Of a stretch of DNA of 64,000 bases, positions 24,647 to 34,903 are shown one piece after another. Within the stretch, counting starts at the first letter, position 1. Each line of letters starts with the position of its first letter. The stretch spans positions 372,001-436,000 of the forward strand of contig NZ_JAYKKE010000001.1 in assembly GCF_036336025.1 (NCBI RefSeq). Direction: 5' to 3'. A program made the translations under genes and the position numbers. The stretch is from Stomatohabitans albus (lineage in GTDB: Bacteria > Actinomycetota > Nitriliruptoria > Euzebyales > Euzebyaceae). The notes beneath the pieces are model-generated. The model ran no database searches. It was not told the DNA's origin and worked only from the letters and a program-made list of their open reading frames with translations.

Positions 24647-25276
24647 TTAGGCCTCCTTCACGCCATAGTTAGCAAGCATCTTCTTAGGCATGAACTCGTT
24701 CATTGCCAGACCACGGGCCTCGGCAACATCTTCAGGCCGCTTCAGTTGCTTCAAGCCATCAACGGTGGCGTGCACCACATTGATGTGATTCGCCGTACCA
24801 AGGCTCTTGGCCAACACGTCACTGATGCCAGCACATTCAAGTACAGCACGAACCGCACCACCAGCAATCACACCGGTACCGGGTGCAGCAGGCTTTAACA
24901 CAACCTGACCAGCGCCATCCTTACCAATCACCGGGTGGGTAATCGTGTTTTGGATGCGGGGCACCTCAAACATGTTCTTCTTGGCTTCGTCAATGCCCTT
25001 TTGAATTGCCTGAGGCACTTCTTTGGCCTTGCCGTAGCCAACACCAACCTGGCCTTCGCCGTCACCAATAACGACCAGTGCGGTGAAGCTAAAGCGACGA
25101 CCACCCTTGACGACCTTGGCAACACGGTTGATAGCTACAACCTTTTCGTTGTACGGATTCTCTTCACGACCGCCACGCTGTTCGCGGCGTTCTCCGCGAC
25201 CGCGACCACGGCCGCCTTCATTGTTGTTCCCTCGACCACCGCGGCGGTTGGGATCATTTGGGGGAGCGTATGCCAT
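24647..25276 (-). CDS. rpsE: 30S ribosomal protein S5 with Arg/Gly-rich N-terminus
   Basis: Residues from about 42 are canonical S5 ([41 protein letters not shown], then [26 protein letters not shown]). The first 41 residues are an extra Arg/Gly/Asn/Glu-rich tract, an extension of the kind seen in actinobacteria. It acts in translational accuracy. It overlaps no neighbour; rpmD starts two bases after. Confidence 0.96.
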   Translation of the reverse strand: MAYAPPNDPNRRGGRGNNNEGGRGRGRGERREQRGGREENPYNEKVVAINRVAKVVKGGRRFSFTALVVIGDGEGQVGVGYGKAKEVPQAIQKGIDEAKKNMFEVPRIQNTITHPVIGKDGAGQVVLKPAAPGTGVIAGGAVRAVLECAGISDVLAKSLGTANHINVVHATVDGLKQLKRPEDVAEARGLAMNEFMPKKMLANYGVKEA

Positions 25277-25285
25277 TGATATCTC

Positions 25286-25648
25286 CTAAAAGTCCAGGCC
25301 AGCTTCGCGAGCGGCATCGGCCAGGGCAGCAACACGCCCGGCGTAACGGTTACCACCGCGGTCAAACACGACCTGTTCGACCCCAGCGTCCTTGGCACGG
25401 GTAGCAATCAAGGTACCAACTGCCGTTGCAGCGCCTTTCTTGCCTTCCCCAGCAGGCTTGAAGCCAGCTTCAATGCTGGACGCACTTGCCAAGGTGACGC
25501 CCTTACGGTCGTCGATGATCTGAGCGTAAATATGCACATTGGAGCGGAATACAGCCAAACGTGGACGTTCAGCGGTGCCCCGAAGGTGCTTGCGGATACG
25601 AGCGTGCCGGCGATCGCGGCCAGCACGGCGTGGATCAGTCTTTGCCAT
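25286..25648 (-). CDS. rplR: 50S ribosomal protein L18
   Basis: The 120-residue protein shows [31 protein letters not shown] and the C-terminal [28 protein letters not shown], typical of L18, which binds 5S rRNA. Length is normal. Confidence 0.96.
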   Translation of the reverse strand: MAKTDPRRAGRDRRHARIRKHLRGTAERPRLAVFRSNVHIYAQIIDDRKGVTLASASSIEAGFKPAGEGKKGAATAVGTLIATRAKDAGVEQVVFDRGGNRYAGRVAALADAAREAGLDF

Positions 25649-25651
25649 GGA

Positions 25652-26188
25652 TTACCCTGCTGCCTTCCCGGCCTTACGGCTGATGGTTTCATCGGCGTAC
25701 TTGACGCCCTTACCCTTATACGGTTCGGGCGGACGGATGGCGCGGATATTCGCGGCAACCTGCCCAACCTTTTGCTTGTTGATGCCCTTGATGATGATCT
25801 TTGTGGCGCTTGGCACCTCAAACTCAATGCCATCAATGGCGGGGACGTCTACATCGTGGCTGAAACCAAGCTGGAGTTTCAGGCCTTTACCCGCGGCTTG
25901 GCAACGGTAACCGACACCAACGATGTCCAGTTCACGTGTGAAGCCTTCGGTAACCCCAATAATCATGTTTGCGATTAAGGAGCGATACAGACCATGCAGC
26001 TCGCGGCTTTGGCGCTGATCATTCGGACGTGTGACCACAACTTCGCTGTCACCAATGGCCACATTGATGACCGGGTTAATCTCTTGGGTCAGCTCACCCT
26101 TTGGACCTTTAACAACCAAGGTGGTGCCCTGGAATTTAAGTTCTACCCCTGAAGGGATAGTGACTGGGTTCTTACCAATACGACTCAT
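25652..26188 (-). CDS. rplF: 50S ribosomal protein L6
   Basis: The 178-residue protein begins MSRIGKNPVTIPSGVEL and has the doubled L6 fold, with the C-terminal signature PEPYKGKGVKYADETI. It lies near the factor-binding site of the 50S subunit. Length is normal. Confidence 0.96.
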   Translation of the reverse strand: MSRIGKNPVTIPSGVELKFQGTTLVVKGPKGELTQEINPVINVAIGDSEVVVTRPNDQRQSRELHGLYRSLIANMIIGVTEGFTRELDIVGVGYRCQAAGKGLKLQLGFSHDVDVPAIDGIEFEVPSATKIIIKGINKQKVGQVAANIRAIRPPEPYKGKGVKYADETISRKAGKAAG

Positions 26189-26196
26189 AAGGCCTC

Positions 26197-26595
26197 CTAC
26201 CAGACGTAGGCCAGGATTTCGCCACCAACGTTGTTGCGACGCGCGTCGCGGTCGGTGAGAAGACCCTGGGAGGTCGAGACGATGGCGATACCCAAACCAC
26301 CCAACACGCGGGGCAAGTCAGACGCTGAGGAGTACACGCGCAACCCAGGCTTGGAGATGCGGCGGATACCCGTCAGGACGCGCTTGCGATCAGCCGTGAA
26401 CTTCAAGGCGATCTTCAACGTGGGTTGGGGTTCAGTGGGTTCGACCAGGAAATCGCGGATATAGCCCTCTGCTTTGAGGACCTCTGCGATAGCCACCTTC
26501 AATTTCGAAGAGGGCATTTCGATGATTTCGGTGTGGTTCATGTTCGCGTTACGAATACGCGTCAACATGTCCGCGACCGGATCGGTCATGCTCAT
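26197..26595 (-). CDS. rpsH: 30S ribosomal protein S8
   Basis: The 132-residue protein shows [15 protein letters not shown], and the C-terminal [33 protein letters not shown] signature. S8 binds the central domain of 16S rRNA and often represses the spc operon in other bacteria. Upstream, where rpsN is normally found, there is only a 129-base gap with a large hairpin. Confidence 0.96.
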   Translation of the reverse strand: MSMTDPVADMLTRIRNANMNHTEIIEMPSSKLKVAIAEVLKAEGYIRDFLVEPTEPQPTLKIALKFTADRKRVLTGIRRISKPGLRVYSSASDLPRVLGGLGIAIVSTSQGLLTDRDARRNNVGGEILAYVW

Positions 26596-26679
26596 GTAAT
26601 GATGCTCCTTAGTAGGGTTTCCGGGACCTGCCCGGTACTTCCGTTTCAGCGCGAGCCTGCTGCCCGTACTGAGATGAGT

Positions 26680-26713
26680 AGCCAGCCTGTTGCATGAGAT
26701 GCTCAGGCTGGCT
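26680..26713 (-). promoter_or_regulatory. Large hairpin between rplE and rpsH, in place of rpsN
   Basis: AGCCAGCCTG (26680-26689) and CAGGCTGGCT (26704-26713) form a perfect 10-bp stem, and inside it GCAT/ATGC around GAG can extend the helix. It lies 12 bases from the rplE stop in the rplE-rpsH gap. It might be an RNA processing site, a regulatory leader of rpsH, or a scar of rpsN loss. There is no U-run. Confidence 0.55.
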
Positions 26714-26724
26714 GCGCAAGTCTA

Positions 26725-27339
26725 CTATGCGTCGCTGAGTTCCTTCAGGCGCTGCATAGGTGCGGGGGCTGAGGTGCCCTCGGGACGCTTGAAGGGGAAG
26801 CCGAAGGCGTCCAATAACGCACGGCCTTCTTCATCGTTCGTTGCACTGGTGACAAAGGAAATGTCCATGCCACGTACGGCGTCAATCTTGTCAAAATCGA
26901 TTTCTGGGAAAATCGTTTGGTCGCTGATACCCATCGTGTAGTTGCCTTTACCGTCAAACTTCGTGGGCAACCCACGGAAGTCACGGATACGAGGCAAGGC
27001 GAGGGTCAATAACCGGTCCAAGAAGTCCCACATACGGTCACCACGTAAGGTGACTCGTGCACCGACGGCCATGCCTTCACGCAACTTGAATGTCGCAATG
27101 GACTTACGGGCACGACGAATCTGTGGCTGCTGACCGGTGATCAAACGAAGATCGTTTAAGACCTTTTCGATGACCTTTGAGTCGCCAACACTTTCACCAA
27201 CACCAACGTTCACCACAATCTTTTCAAGTTTTGGCAACAGCATCGGGTTTTTAATCCCTAACTGTTCAGCCAATTCCTTGCGAATCGTGTCGTTGTACAG
27301 ACCCTTCAAACGGGGGCTGTAGCTCTTCGCTTCGCTCAT
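26725..27339 (-). CDS. rplE: 50S ribosomal protein L5
   Basis: The 204-residue protein shows [53 protein letters not shown] and [26 protein letters not shown]. It binds 5S rRNA and contacts S13 and P-site tRNA. An extra C-terminal [20 protein letters not shown] makes it longer than the usual 180. Its start overlaps the rplX stop by one base. Confidence 0.96.
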   Translation of the reverse strand: MSEAKSYSPRLKGLYNDTIRKELAEQLGIKNPMLLPKLEKIVVNVGVGESVGDSKVIEKVLNDLRLITGQQPQIRRARKSIATFKLREGMAVGARVTLRGDRMWDFLDRLLTLALPRIRDFRGLPTKFDGKGNYTMGISDQTIFPEIDFDKIDAVRGMDISFVTSATNDEEGRALLDAFGFPFKRPEGTSAPAPMQRLKELSDA

Positions 27340-27647
27340 TAGAACGCCTCCCCGCTCTTTTTAGCAATACGAACCTTTTTCCCATCACGGATTTCAAACC
27401 CAACGCGGGTTGGTTCGTCACTCTTGGGATCAACCGGCATAACCTTGCTCATGTGCAAGGGGCGTTCGACCTTTTCGATGCCACCTTGGGGGTTTTGCAT
27501 CGTTGGGCGCTGGTGACGGGTGACAATATTGACCCCTTCAACCAACACTTTGTCTTCACGCGGCCAGACCCGCAGCACGGTACCGCGCTTGCCCTTGTCC
27601 TTGCCGGCCATGACCTGGACGGTGTCGTCCTTCTTAATACGCTGCAT
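27339..27647 (-). CDS. rplX: 50S ribosomal protein L24
   Basis: The 102-residue protein has the KOW motif [35 protein letters not shown] and [11 protein letters not shown]. It is an assembly initiator of the 50S subunit. It overlaps rplE by one base and follows rplN after two. Confidence 0.95.
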   Translation of the reverse strand: MQRIKKDDTVQVMAGKDKGKRGTVLRVWPREDKVLVEGVNIVTRHQRPTMQNPQGGIEKVERPLHMSKVMPVDPKSDEPTRVGFEIRDGKKVRIAKKSGEAF

Positions 27648-27649
27648 GG

Positions 27650-28018
27650 CTACAGCACCTCCGGAGCTAGGGAAACGATACGCATGAATTTGTGGTCACG
27701 AAGTTCGCGGCCCACCGGCCCGAAGATACGGGTTCCACGCGGGTTGTTGTTGTTATCGATGATCACGCAAGCGTTGTCATCAAAGCGGATGTAGCTGCCA
27801 TCGGGGCGGCGGCGTTCCTTTGCGGTGCGAACAACGACGGCTTTCACCACGTCGCCCTTTTTCACGCCAGCTTGGGGGATGGCATGCTTGACGGTGGCGA
27901 CGATCACGTCACCCACACCGGCATAGCGACGCCGGGACCCGCCAAGTACGCGGATGCACAGCACTTCGCGGGCGCCGGAGTTGTCGGCTACACGAAGTCG
28001 CGTCTCCTGTTGAATCAT
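27650..28018 (-). CDS. rplN: 50S ribosomal protein L14
   Basis: The 122-residue protein is [37 protein letters not shown], with [28 protein letters not shown], both invariant L14 segments. It lies at the subunit interface. Length is normal. Confidence 0.97.
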   Translation of the reverse strand: MIQQETRLRVADNSGAREVLCIRVLGGSRRRYAGVGDVIVATVKHAIPQAGVKKGDVVKAVVVRTAKERRRPDGSYIRFDDNACVIIDNNNNPRGTRIFGPVGRELRDHKFMRIVSLAPEVL

Positions 28019-28032
28019 GGCTTAGTCTCCTA

Positions 28033-28311
28033 TTACTTAGCGCGCTCGATAATCTCGGATACACGCCAGCGCTTCAGCTTACTGAGCGGGCGGGTTTCGA
28101 CGATCCGAACGCGGTCGCCAATGTGCACGTCGTTGTTCTCGCTGTGGGCGTGATACTTCTTCGTGCGGATCACGGTCTTGGAGTAGCGCGGGTGCTTCAC
28201 ACGGCGTTCGACCAGCACGACTACGGTCTTGTCCATCTTGTCGGACACGACCACGCCGGAGCGGGTCTTACGGGCAGCGCGCTCGGTGGTTTCAGTTGCT
28301 TTGTCAGCCAT
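28033..28311 (-). CDS. rpsQ: 30S ribosomal protein S17
   Basis: The 92-residue protein has the S17 OB fold, with [40 protein letters not shown] and [21 protein letters not shown]. It overlaps rpmC by one base. Confidence 0.96.
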   Translation of the reverse strand: MADKATETTERAARKTRSGVVVSDKMDKTVVVLVERRVKHPRYSKTVIRTKKYHAHSENNDVHIGDRVRIVETRPLSKLKRWRVSEIIERAK

Positions 28312-28514
28312 TAGCTGTTCTCCTGGTGACGGGCGCGCTCGCGCTGAATGGTCATCACCCGAGCAATGGACTTGCGGGTGGCGTTTAACTCACGCACGTT
28401 AGCGAGCTGGCCGGTGGCGTGCTCAAAGCGCAGGTTAAACAAATCGGTTTTGAATTCGTTGAGCTTTTCGGCAAGTTCCTTATCACTCAACTCGCGAAGT
28501 TCTTCAGCCTTCAT
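28311..28514 (-). CDS. rpmC: 50S ribosomal protein L29
   Basis: The 67-residue protein is [37 protein letters not shown], with [17 protein letters not shown], a helical hairpin near the exit tunnel. It is in the invariant order rplP-rpmC-rpsQ. Confidence 0.96.
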   Translation of the reverse strand: MKAEELRELSDKELAEKLNEFKTDLFNLRFEHATGQLANVRELNATRKSIARVMTIQRERARHQENS

Positions 28515-28517
28515 GGC

Positions 28518-28931
28518 TTACACCCCATCTCGCTTAACGAACTTCCAGGCCACCGGCAATTTGTTACCGGCGAGGCGAATTGCTTCACGTGCAACCGCCT
28601 CTTCAACACCACTGATTTCAAACATGATGCGGCCTGGCTTAACAACGGCTACCCAGCCCTCGGGGCTACCCTTACCGCTACCCATGCGGGCTTCTGCGGG
28701 GTGACGGGTGAATGCCTTGTGGGGGAAGATTTGAATCCATACACGTCCACCACGCTTCATATAGCGGGTCATTGCGATACGTGCGGCTTCAATCTGACGG
28801 TTGGTTACCCAACCAGCGCTGGTGGCCTGGATGGCGTAATCACCGAAGTTGATTTCGGTGCCACCCTTGGCCAAACCGCGGCGATGGCCACGGTGCGGCT
28901 TGCGGTATTTAACACGCTTTGGGGAAAGCAT
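28518..28931 (-). CDS. rplP: 50S ribosomal protein L16
   Basis: The 137-residue protein begins [35 protein letters not shown], with [41 protein letters not shown]. It helps shape the A-site tRNA region. Length is normal. Confidence 0.97.
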   Translation of the reverse strand: MLSPKRVKYRKPHRGHRRGLAKGGTEINFGDYAIQATSAGWVTNRQIEAARIAMTRYMKRGGRVWIQIFPHKAFTRHPAEARMGSGKGSPEGWVAVVKPGRIMFEISGVEEAVAREAIRLAGNKLPVAWKFVKRDGV

Positions 28932-28933
28932 CC

Positions 28934-29803
28934 TTATTCCTCCTCAAGGGCTGCAGACCAGTCGTCAGCCGCAGGTGCAGCAGCTTCTGGGGTTGGAGCA
29001 GCTTCGGTGACAGGGGCTTCCGCGGCTTGCTTGGCGATTTGTTGGCTCACCAATTCGGCAGCAGCAGCCTGTGCGGCAGCTTGTGCGGCGGCGGCTTCGG
29101 CTTCGATACGTTCGCGCTCGCGGCGGGCACGGGCACGTTCTAAGCGCTCGGTGCGGTCTTCGCCTTCTGGCAACACCTCACCGTGGTAAATCCAAACCTT
29201 GACGCCAATGCGGCCGTAGGTCGTGCGGGCTTCATCAAAGCCATAGTCGATATCTGCACGCAGAGTCTGCAAGGGCACTTGACCTTCGCGGTACCACTCG
29301 ATACGGCTCATTTCTGCGCCACCGAGACGACCAGCGCACTGGATACGGACACCCTTGGCGCCACCTTTAAGGGCGTTCTGGGTTGCACGCTTCATAGCGC
29401 GGCGGAAGGACACGCGGCCCTTCAGCTGTTCGGCAACGCTGTGGGCCACAACCTGCGCGTCTAAATCAGCGTTCTTAATTTCGACAATATCGAGCTTGAC
29501 TTGCTTGACGTGATCGCCGGTGCGCTTCATCAGTTCACCGCGGATGCGGTCTGCTTCGGTACCACGGCTACCGATCACGATGCCAGGGCGCGCCGCATGT
29601 ACACGAACTAATAACCGGTCGCCGGTGCGTTCGATGTCGATACGGCTCACACCTGCGCGACGAACATCCTCACGGATGAACTCACGGATGGCATGATCCT
29701 CAGCAACAAACTTGGCGTAATCGCTTCCCTTGGCGAACCACTTGGATTTGTGGTCCTTAATGACGCCCAGGCGGAAGCCGTACGGGTGAATTTTTTGTCC
29801 CAT
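28934..29803 (-). CDS. rpsC: 30S ribosomal protein S3 with Ala/Glu-rich tail
   Basis: The 289-residue protein is S3 through about residue 215 ([26 protein letters not shown] domain [19 protein letters not shown], then [28 protein letters not shown]). The last 70 or so residues are a helical Arg/Glu/Ala-rich extension ending [10 protein letters not shown], longer than in E. coli and usual in actinobacteria. S3 forms part of the mRNA entry site. Confidence 0.96.
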   Translation of the reverse strand: MGQKIHPYGFRLGVIKDHKSKWFAKGSDYAKFVAEDHAIREFIREDVRRAGVSRIDIERTGDRLLVRVHAARPGIVIGSRGTEADRIRGELMKRTGDHVKQVKLDIVEIKNADLDAQVVAHSVAEQLKGRVSFRRAMKRATQNALKGGAKGVRIQCAGRLGGAEMSRIEWYREGQVPLQTLRADIDYGFDEARTTYGRIGVKVWIYHGEVLPEGEDRTERLERARARRERERIEAEAAAAQAAAQAAAAELVSQQIAKQAAEAPVTEAAPTPEAAAPAADDWSAALEEE

Positions 29804-29806
29804 GAC

Positions 29807-30208
29807 TTACTTCTCCTTCGGGCGCAGGTCGGCGGGCAGCCCAACGGTGATCTTGATATGGCTCGTGCGTTTGCGAATGCGATAGGCACGACCCATCGCG
29901 CGCGGCTGGATGCGCTTCAAAGTGGGGCCTTCGTCTACCTCAGCCAAAATGACGATTAAATCCTCTGGATTCAAATCGTGGTTGTTCTCAGCATTTGCAA
30001 CGGCAGAGTTCAGGCACTTCAGGATTGGCTCTGCCGCACCCTTTGGGCTGAAGCTCAGTTCAAGTGCAGCCAAACCAACCGGCTTGCCACGCAAGGTGCG
30101 GGCAACTTGGCGGGCCTTAAAGGGGCTCACACGAATGTTCTTGGCGTGGGCATAGGCCTCATGGGGACTACGTTGGCGTTCGCTACGCGGTTTGGTATCG
30201 GGACGCAT
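29807..30208 (-). CDS. rplV: 50S ribosomal protein L22
   Basis: The 133-residue protein contains AYAKNIRVSPFKARQVARTLRGKPVGLAALEL, NSAVANAENNHDLNPEDLIV and RAMGRAYRIRKRTSHIKITV, the L22 core whose loop lines the exit tunnel. It has a short extra N-terminal tail. It overlaps rpsS by one base. Confidence 0.96.
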   Translation of the reverse strand: MRPDTKPRSERQRSPHEAYAHAKNIRVSPFKARQVARTLRGKPVGLAALELSFSPKGAAEPILKCLNSAVANAENNHDLNPEDLIVILAEVDEGPTLKRIQPRAMGRAYRIRKRTSHIKITVGLPADLRPKEK

Positions 30209-30495
30209 TACTTCTTCCCCTTCGTGGCTTGCTTTTCACCAGCACCGCGCCACTTGATCGCGCGAGTAGGTGCAAATTCACCCAGCTTGTGACCAACCAT
30301 TGATTCATTCACAAACACCGGCACATGCTGGCGTCCGTCGTGAACGGCAAAGGTATGGCCCACCATGTCGGGGCTGATTTCGGAACGGCGAGACCAGGTC
30401 TTGATCACGCGCTTTTGATTATTGGCGTTCATCTCATCCACCTTCTTAGCGAGGTGGTGGTCGACGAACGGACCCTTGCGAAGACTGCGAGGCAT
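30208..30495 (-). CDS. rpsS: 30S ribosomal protein S19
   Basis: The 95-residue protein is [40 protein letters not shown], with [33 protein letters not shown], invariant S19 sequence. It lies in the subunit head with S13. Confidence 0.97.
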   Translation of the reverse strand: MPRSLRKGPFVDHHLAKKVDEMNANNQKRVIKTWSRRSEISPDMVGHTFAVHDGRQHVPVFVNESMVGHKLGEFAPTRAIKWRGAGEKQATKGKK

Positions 30496-30516
30496 CTTTC
30501 AGTTCTCCTTACGACC

Positions 30517-31344
30517 CTAGCGACGACGCTTACCGCGACGACGGATGATCATCTTGTCGGATGCCTGAGGCTTGCGGGTGCGACCCTCGGGCTTGCCCTT
30601 ATGGTTTGTGGGGTGGCGACCACCAGAGGTACGGCCTTCACCACCACCGTGGGGGTGGTCAACCGGGTTCATAACCACACCACGAACGGTGGGGCGGAAC
30701 CCGAGCCAGCGCTTACGGCCAGCCTTACCAATGCTGATCAATGCATGCTCGGCGTTACCAACACTGCCCACCGTGGCGCGGCAGGTGGCAAGGACGAGAC
30801 GAATTTCGCCGGAAGGTAAACGCAACGCGGCGGTTTTACCTTCCTTGGCGAGAAGCTGAATCACGGTGCCAGCGGAACGACCAAGCTTGGCGCCACCACC
30901 GGGCCGCAATTCCACCGCATGGATTTCAGTACCCACGGGGATATTACGCAACGGTAAGGCGTTACCTGGCTTGATGTCAGCGGTTTCACCGCTTTCGACC
31001 ATGTCACCCTGGTTTAACCCGCGTGGGGCCAGAATGTAGGCCTTGGCACCATCGACATAGTGCAACCGTGCAATGCGTGCACTGCGGTTGGGGTCGTATT
31101 CAATATGGGCGACCTTGGCAGGTACACCGTCTTTGGTACGACGGAAGTCGATAATGCGGTACTTCTTTTTGTGTCCACCACCGCGGTGACGGGTGGTGAT
31201 ACGGCCCTGATGGTTACGACCAGCACGTTCTTTCTGGCTGGTTGTCAGGCTCTTCAGTGGACGGTCAGTGGTGATTGTGTCAAAGTCAGAGACACTCATT
31301 CCACGCTGACCGGGTGTGGTCGGCTTTAAACGACGGATACCCAT
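30517..31344 (-). CDS. rplB: 50S ribosomal protein L2
   Basis: The 275-residue protein contains [17 protein letters not shown] and the signature [28 protein letters not shown] near the peptidyl-transferase centre. Length is normal. Confidence 0.97.
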   Translation of the reverse strand: MGIRRLKPTTPGQRGMSVSDFDTITTDRPLKSLTTSQKERAGRNHQGRITTRHRGGGHKKKYRIIDFRRTKDGVPAKVAHIEYDPNRSARIARLHYVDGAKAYILAPRGLNQGDMVESGETADIKPGNALPLRNIPVGTEIHAVELRPGGGAKLGRSAGTVIQLLAKEGKTAALRLPSGEIRLVLATCRATVGSVGNAEHALISIGKAGRKRWLGFRPTVRGVVMNPVDHPHGGGEGRTSGGRHPTNHKGKPEGRTRKPQASDKMIIRRRGKRRR

Positions 31345-31347
31345 GGC

Positions 31348-31641
31348 TTACAGGCCTCCTGAGAAGATGTCGATGCTGTCACCTTCGACCAAGGTCACCA
31401 TGGCGCGCTTTTCATCACGACGCTTACCCATGACGAGACCAAAACGCTTGGTCTTACCCTTGCGGTTCAGCGTGTTGACCTTGGCGACCCGGACACCCCA
31501 GATCTCTTCCACGGCCTGCTTAATTTCGGTCTTGTTCGCACTTGGGTGAACAATGAAGGTGTAACGGTTGGCTTCATCCATCTGGCCGTAAGACTTTTCG
31601 CTCACGACAGGGCGGATGATCACGTCTTGCTTGAAGCGCAT
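31348..31641 (-). CDS. rplW: 50S ribosomal protein L23
   Basis: The 97-residue protein shows IIRPVVSEKSY, YTFIVHPSANKTEIKQAVEEIWGVRVAKVNTLN and RKGKTKRFG, the L23 core at the tunnel exit where trigger factor and SRP dock. It overlaps rplD by one base. Confidence 0.96.
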   Translation of the reverse strand: MRFKQDVIIRPVVSEKSYGQMDEANRYTFIVHPSANKTEIKQAVEEIWGVRVAKVNTLNRKGKTKRFGLVMGKRRDEKRAMVTLVEGDSIDIFSGGL

Positions 31642-32294
31642 TAGGCAGCCTCCTCCGTGGTCAGGGCCGGTGCGGGAGAACCAACCAATTCAAGGGAAGC
31701 CTGGTCAAAGAGCACCACGTCGGAGATCAACACGTCACGGGTGTTGAGCTGACCAACGGTTAAGACGTGCACGTTTTCCAGGTTCGAGAAACTCTTTTCA
31801 ACATTGAGGTTGCGCTCGGCGATAACGACCAACACAACCTTGTCGCTCAGACCGACTGAGTCCAACAGGGCGATGGCGTCCTTGGTCTTGGGTGCATCAA
31901 AAGCCAACTTGTCGAGCACAACAATGTTGTTTTCACTGGCACGGTCACTGAGTGCCGAACGCAAGGCCAGCGCCTTCACCTTCTTGTTCACTCGCTGTTT
32001 CCAGTTTTGGTTTCCCGTGGGGCCAAATACGGTTCCACCGCCACGCCACTGGGGAGAGCGGATCGAACCTTGGCGAGCACGGCCGGTGCCCTTCTGGCGC
32101 CACGGTTTCTTACCACCACCAGAAACCTCACCGCGGGTCTTAGTCTTGGCGGTGCCGGCACGAGCGGCGGCTTCTTGAGCTACAACGACTTGGTGCATGA
32201 CCGGCACGTTTGGCTCGATGCCAAAGATGGCCTCGTCAAGCTCAACGCTACCGGCCTTCTTGCCGTCTGCGGCTACTACATCAATGGTCGGCAT
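31641..32294 (-). CDS. rplD: 50S ribosomal protein L4
   Basis: The 217-residue protein shows [46 protein letters not shown], the tunnel loop of L4, and the C-terminal [21 protein letters not shown]. In some bacteria L4 represses the S10 operon. It overlaps rplC and rplW by one base each. Confidence 0.96.
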   Translation of the reverse strand: MPTIDVVAADGKKAGSVELDEAIFGIEPNVPVMHQVVVAQEAAARAGTAKTKTRGEVSGGGKKPWRQKGTGRARQGSIRSPQWRGGGTVFGPTGNQNWKQRVNKKVKALALRSALSDRASENNIVVLDKLAFDAPKTKDAIALLDSVGLSDKVVLVVIAERNLNVEKSFSNLENVHVLTVGQLNTRDVLISDVVLFDQASLELVGSPAPALTTEEAA

Positions 32295-32941
32295 TAGGCT
32301 TCGCCTCCTTGGGTCTTCTTGACCGCGTTGCGGATGGTGACCATGGCGCCGTTTGGACCAGGGACGGAACCCTTGATCAACAGCAAGTTGCGTTCGGTAT
32401 CAACACCGGCCAGTTCAAGATTCAGGGTGGTCACGCGGCGGTTGCCCATGCGACCAGCCATGCGTGTGCCGGGGAATACGCGGGCGGGAGTTGCCGCTGC
32501 ACCAACCGAACCGGGGGCACGGTGAACTTTGTGGGCACCGTGGCTGGCACGCTGACCAGCGAAGTTGTGGCGCTTCATGGTACCGGCAAAGCCTTTACCC
32601 TTGCTCACGCCGGTGACGTCTACGAATTCGCCGGTGGCGAACTGATCAACGGTGATCGTCTGGCCTGGCTCGAACTCACCGCTCATGCGAACTTCAACGA
32701 GGCGACGGGTGGGTTCCACACCAGCCTTTTTGAATTCACCAAGTTGCGGCTTGGCAACGCGCTTGGGCTTAATGGTGCCCCATCCCAATTGGACAGCGTC
32801 GTAGCCATCTTGTTCAACGGTACGAACTTGAACAACGGGGCAGGGCCCAGCGTTGACCACCGTTACGGGAACAACACGCCCGTCGGCGTCGAAGATCTGG
32901 GTCATACCCAGCTTGGTGCCGAGAATGGCTTTATTGGTCAT
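32294..32941 (-). CDS. rplC: 50S ribosomal protein L3
   Basis: The 215-residue protein shows [24 protein letters not shown] and [53 protein letters not shown], invariant L3. It starts 118 bases after the rpsJ stop, a wider gap than elsewhere in the operon. Confidence 0.96.
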   Translation of the reverse strand: MTNKAILGTKLGMTQIFDADGRVVPVTVVNAGPCPVVQVRTVEQDGYDAVQLGWGTIKPKRVAKPQLGEFKKAGVEPTRRLVEVRMSGEFEPGQTITVDQFATGEFVDVTGVSKGKGFAGTMKRHNFAGQRASHGAHKVHRAPGSVGAAATPARVFPGTRMAGRMGNRRVTTLNLELAGVDTERNLLLIKGSVPGPNGAMVTIRNAVKKTQGGEA

Positions 32942-33059
32942 TGAGGGTCTCCTCGGTACTCGCGGGCTCGACTCACGCGCTCGGGTGTTGCGCCTTCGTC
33001 TTTGGGGCTAATTCCGTTGGTTTCCCGCTGGTTTTAGCCCCGCTCCACCCGCATCTGGG

Positions 33060-33368
33060 TTACAGCTTGATCTCGATGTCTACACCGGCTGGCAGATCAA
33101 GACGCATCAAACTATCTACCGTTTTCTGCGTGGGATTGTGGATATCGATCAGGCGCTTATGAGTGCGCTGTTCGAAGTGTTCACGGCTGTCCTTGTACTT
33201 GTGCGGTGAACGAATCACACAGATCACGTTCTTTTCGGTCGGCAATGGCACTGGGCCGGTGATCCGGGCGCCGGTGCGTTCGACGGTGTCCACGATCTTG
33301 CGGGCACTCTGGTCAATGACGTGGTGGTCATACGCCTTCAGGCGAATGCGGATCTTTTGCTCAGCCAT
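33060..33368 (-). CDS. rpsJ: 30S ribosomal protein S10
   Basis: The 102-residue protein is [46 protein letters not shown], with [43 protein letters not shown]. It is the first gene of the S10 operon and, with NusB, also acts in antitermination. It lies about 6.7 kb from tuf, its usual upstream neighbour. Confidence 0.97.
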   Translation of the reverse strand: MAEQKIRIRLKAYDHHVIDQSARKIVDTVERTGARITGPVPLPTEKNVICVIRSPHKYKDSREHFEQRTHKRLIDIHNPTQKTVDSLMRLDLPAGVDIEIKL

Positions 33369-33671
33369 ACGTTCCTCTGATTTGCTTTACCGGTGGAGTT
33401 GTCAAGGTCGACTTGGCCGTGTTTAGGCACACGCAAACGCGCGCCAATTCAGGCCGGACTGACTAGTTTGCCACGATTGAAAGTCAGCGCAGCCATTTGT
33501 TCAAGAAAATTGGACTCCTACCCACGCCAGTCCCTATTGCACGGAGAACACCAACCGCCGACTGTCGCAGACACCACGTTGGAGCTAGTGCTTTTCTCCC
33601 CCCGTCACCGTTCATCACCGCGAAAAGACGTGATTAGTTCGGTTGCGGTGATGAGTGACAGAACAGCACGA

Positions 33672-33698
33672 CTGGGAATGCGCACAACCCATTCCCAG
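33672..33698 (-). terminator. Hairpin behind the CWB2 gene at 33740
   Basis: CTGGGAATG (33672-33680) pairs with CATTCCCAG (33690-33698). It lies about 40 bases past the stop codon; no U-run follows, so the terminator role is a positional inference. Confidence 0.4.
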
Positions 33699-33716
33699 CA
33701 CCTGTGCCATATACCT

Positions 33717-33730
33717 CCATACATGGAGGC
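33717..33730. repeat. 14-bp direct repeat, copy 1
   Basis: CCATACATGGAGGC occurs here, ten bases past the CWB2 stop codon, and identically at 34968-34981 beyond the gene's start. Confidence 0.6.
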
Positions 33731-33739
33731 GAGATGAGA

Positions 33740-34903
33740 TTAGTCCTTCATAACGCGATTAATCTGTCCAGCAATCTGCTCACCAATCGCTTCTTCACCA
33801 CCGATGAGGTAGAAGTTGCGATCCTTTTTGCCTAACTGTTTGATTACGCCGAGATACCGATGCACAAACTTCGGTTCAATCGGCAAGATTGGTGCATCAA
33901 GCTGAGCCGCAAGCTGGGTGGCCGCAATACCGTCAACGGGTTTATCACTGGCAACCATCACGATATTTGTCGCCTCATTGAAATGCTTAACCAGCATGTT
34001 CTCAACCACGGTTTGTTGACCAGAAGCTGGCGGTTCAAAATCGGTTGATCCGACACAGTTGCTATTTGGATAGCAAACCACCGTAGGCACCGCTTCGGGG
34101 TTATTGGAACGAATCACCTCAAAGGATGTCTTGGGTAAGGAGAAGTCAAACGCATCGCCTAAGACAATGGCTTGGCGTGTCTTTCTCTGCAGAAAATAAT
34201 CCTTCACCGAGGTTTGGAGGGGAACCTGGTTAAAAGCAATCAGGTGATTGGCGTCGCTATGTGTGGCTAACGATGCACCAAAGACCCCGAGTGCAAAATC
34301 ATCTGCCGGGGTGACAACCGCTAATCCGCTTTGGCCACGACCGCGCGTCTGGTTTGCAATGGCAACGGAGGTGCTTTGACGGTCAGGGCCAGCGAGGCGA
34401 GCCGGCTGCAATCCCATCCCGGTAAGCTCATCCACGACACTGGCATTGATCGCCTTTTCGCCACCGATGACGATGACACGTGCCTTTGTGGCGGCTAATC
34501 GTGTGAGTTCATCTTTTACTTCTTTGGTGAGCACCGCGGCTGGTGTTAATAAGAGTGGCATAGCTTGCTTGGTTTTGAAGAAGTTTGCCGCAGTAATCGC
34601 ATCAGGGAACTGTTCACCAGAGGCCAAAATAACGTCTTTCGCCTCATGGTCTTTGTAAAGGTGTTTGGTAATCGCAATGGCGGTGCCATAGCGATCATTC
34701 CCCGAAAGGCGTTTGATATCAATTGTTACCGAACCGGCTTGACCACCCGGCGTTTCGGTTGGGTTTGATGGTGTTGCCGAGGGGGCTGAGCTACTTGGGT
34801 CCACCGGCACGGTCGTATTGCCTTCCCCAATGCTCGGTGAGCCAGAGAACAAGAGGCCCAAGAGAACCGCACCTGAGCACAGCACACGTACAGAATGTTT
34901 CAT
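33740..34903 (-). CDS. Exported CWB2-repeat protein
   Basis: The 387-residue protein has a signal peptide (MKHSVRVLCSGAVLLGLLFSGSPSIG), a Ser/Thr/Pro linker to about residue 57, then CWB2 repeats covering the rest: IKRLSGNDRYGTAIAITKHLY, AKDVILASGEQFPDAITAANFF, KARVIVIGGEKAINASVVDELTG, ARLAGPDRQSTSVAIANQT and NFYLIGGEEAIGEQIAGQI. It is essentially a minimal wall-binding module without an additional effector domain. It sits between tuf and rpsJ, flanked by identical 14-bp direct repeats. Confidence 0.88.
   Translation of the reverse strand: MKHSVRVLCSGAVLLGLLFSGSPSIGEGNTTVPVDPSSSAPSATPSNPTETPGGQAGSVTIDIKRLSGNDRYGTAIAITKHLYKDHEAKDVILASGEQFPDAITAANFFKTKQAMPLLLTPAAVLTKEVKDELTRLAATKARVIVIGGEKAINASVVDELTGMGLQPARLAGPDRQSTSVAIANQTRGRGQSGLAVVTPADDFALGVFGASLATHSDANHLIAFNQVPLQTSVKDYFLQRKTRQAIVLGDAFDFSLPKTSFEVIRSNNPEAVPTVVCYPNSNCVGSTDFEPPASGQQTVVENMLVKHFNEATNIVMVASDKPVDGIAATQLAAQLDAPILPIEPKFVHRYLGVIKQLGKKDRNFYLIGGEEAIGEQIAGQINRVMKD

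Larger units (their letters stand above)
33369..33739 (-). other. Leader and promoter region of the S10 operon
   Basis: No gene is seen. It must hold the promoter of the roughly 9-kb S10-spc transcript, because an unrelated CWB2 gene ends at its far side. A hairpin at 33672-33698 (CTGGGAATG / CATTCCCAG, 9-base loop) may terminate that CWB2 gene. A TTGACA lies on the minus strand at 33405-33400 close to rpsJ, but I see no good matching -10. The 14-bp repeat copy at 33717-33730 is also here. Confidence 0.5.

Noticed and set aside
28419-29189. 256-codon plus-strand frame across rplP and rpsC
   Set aside because: Alanine/serine-rich product mirrors the Ala/Glu-rich S3 tail; lies wholly on top of ribosomal genes.
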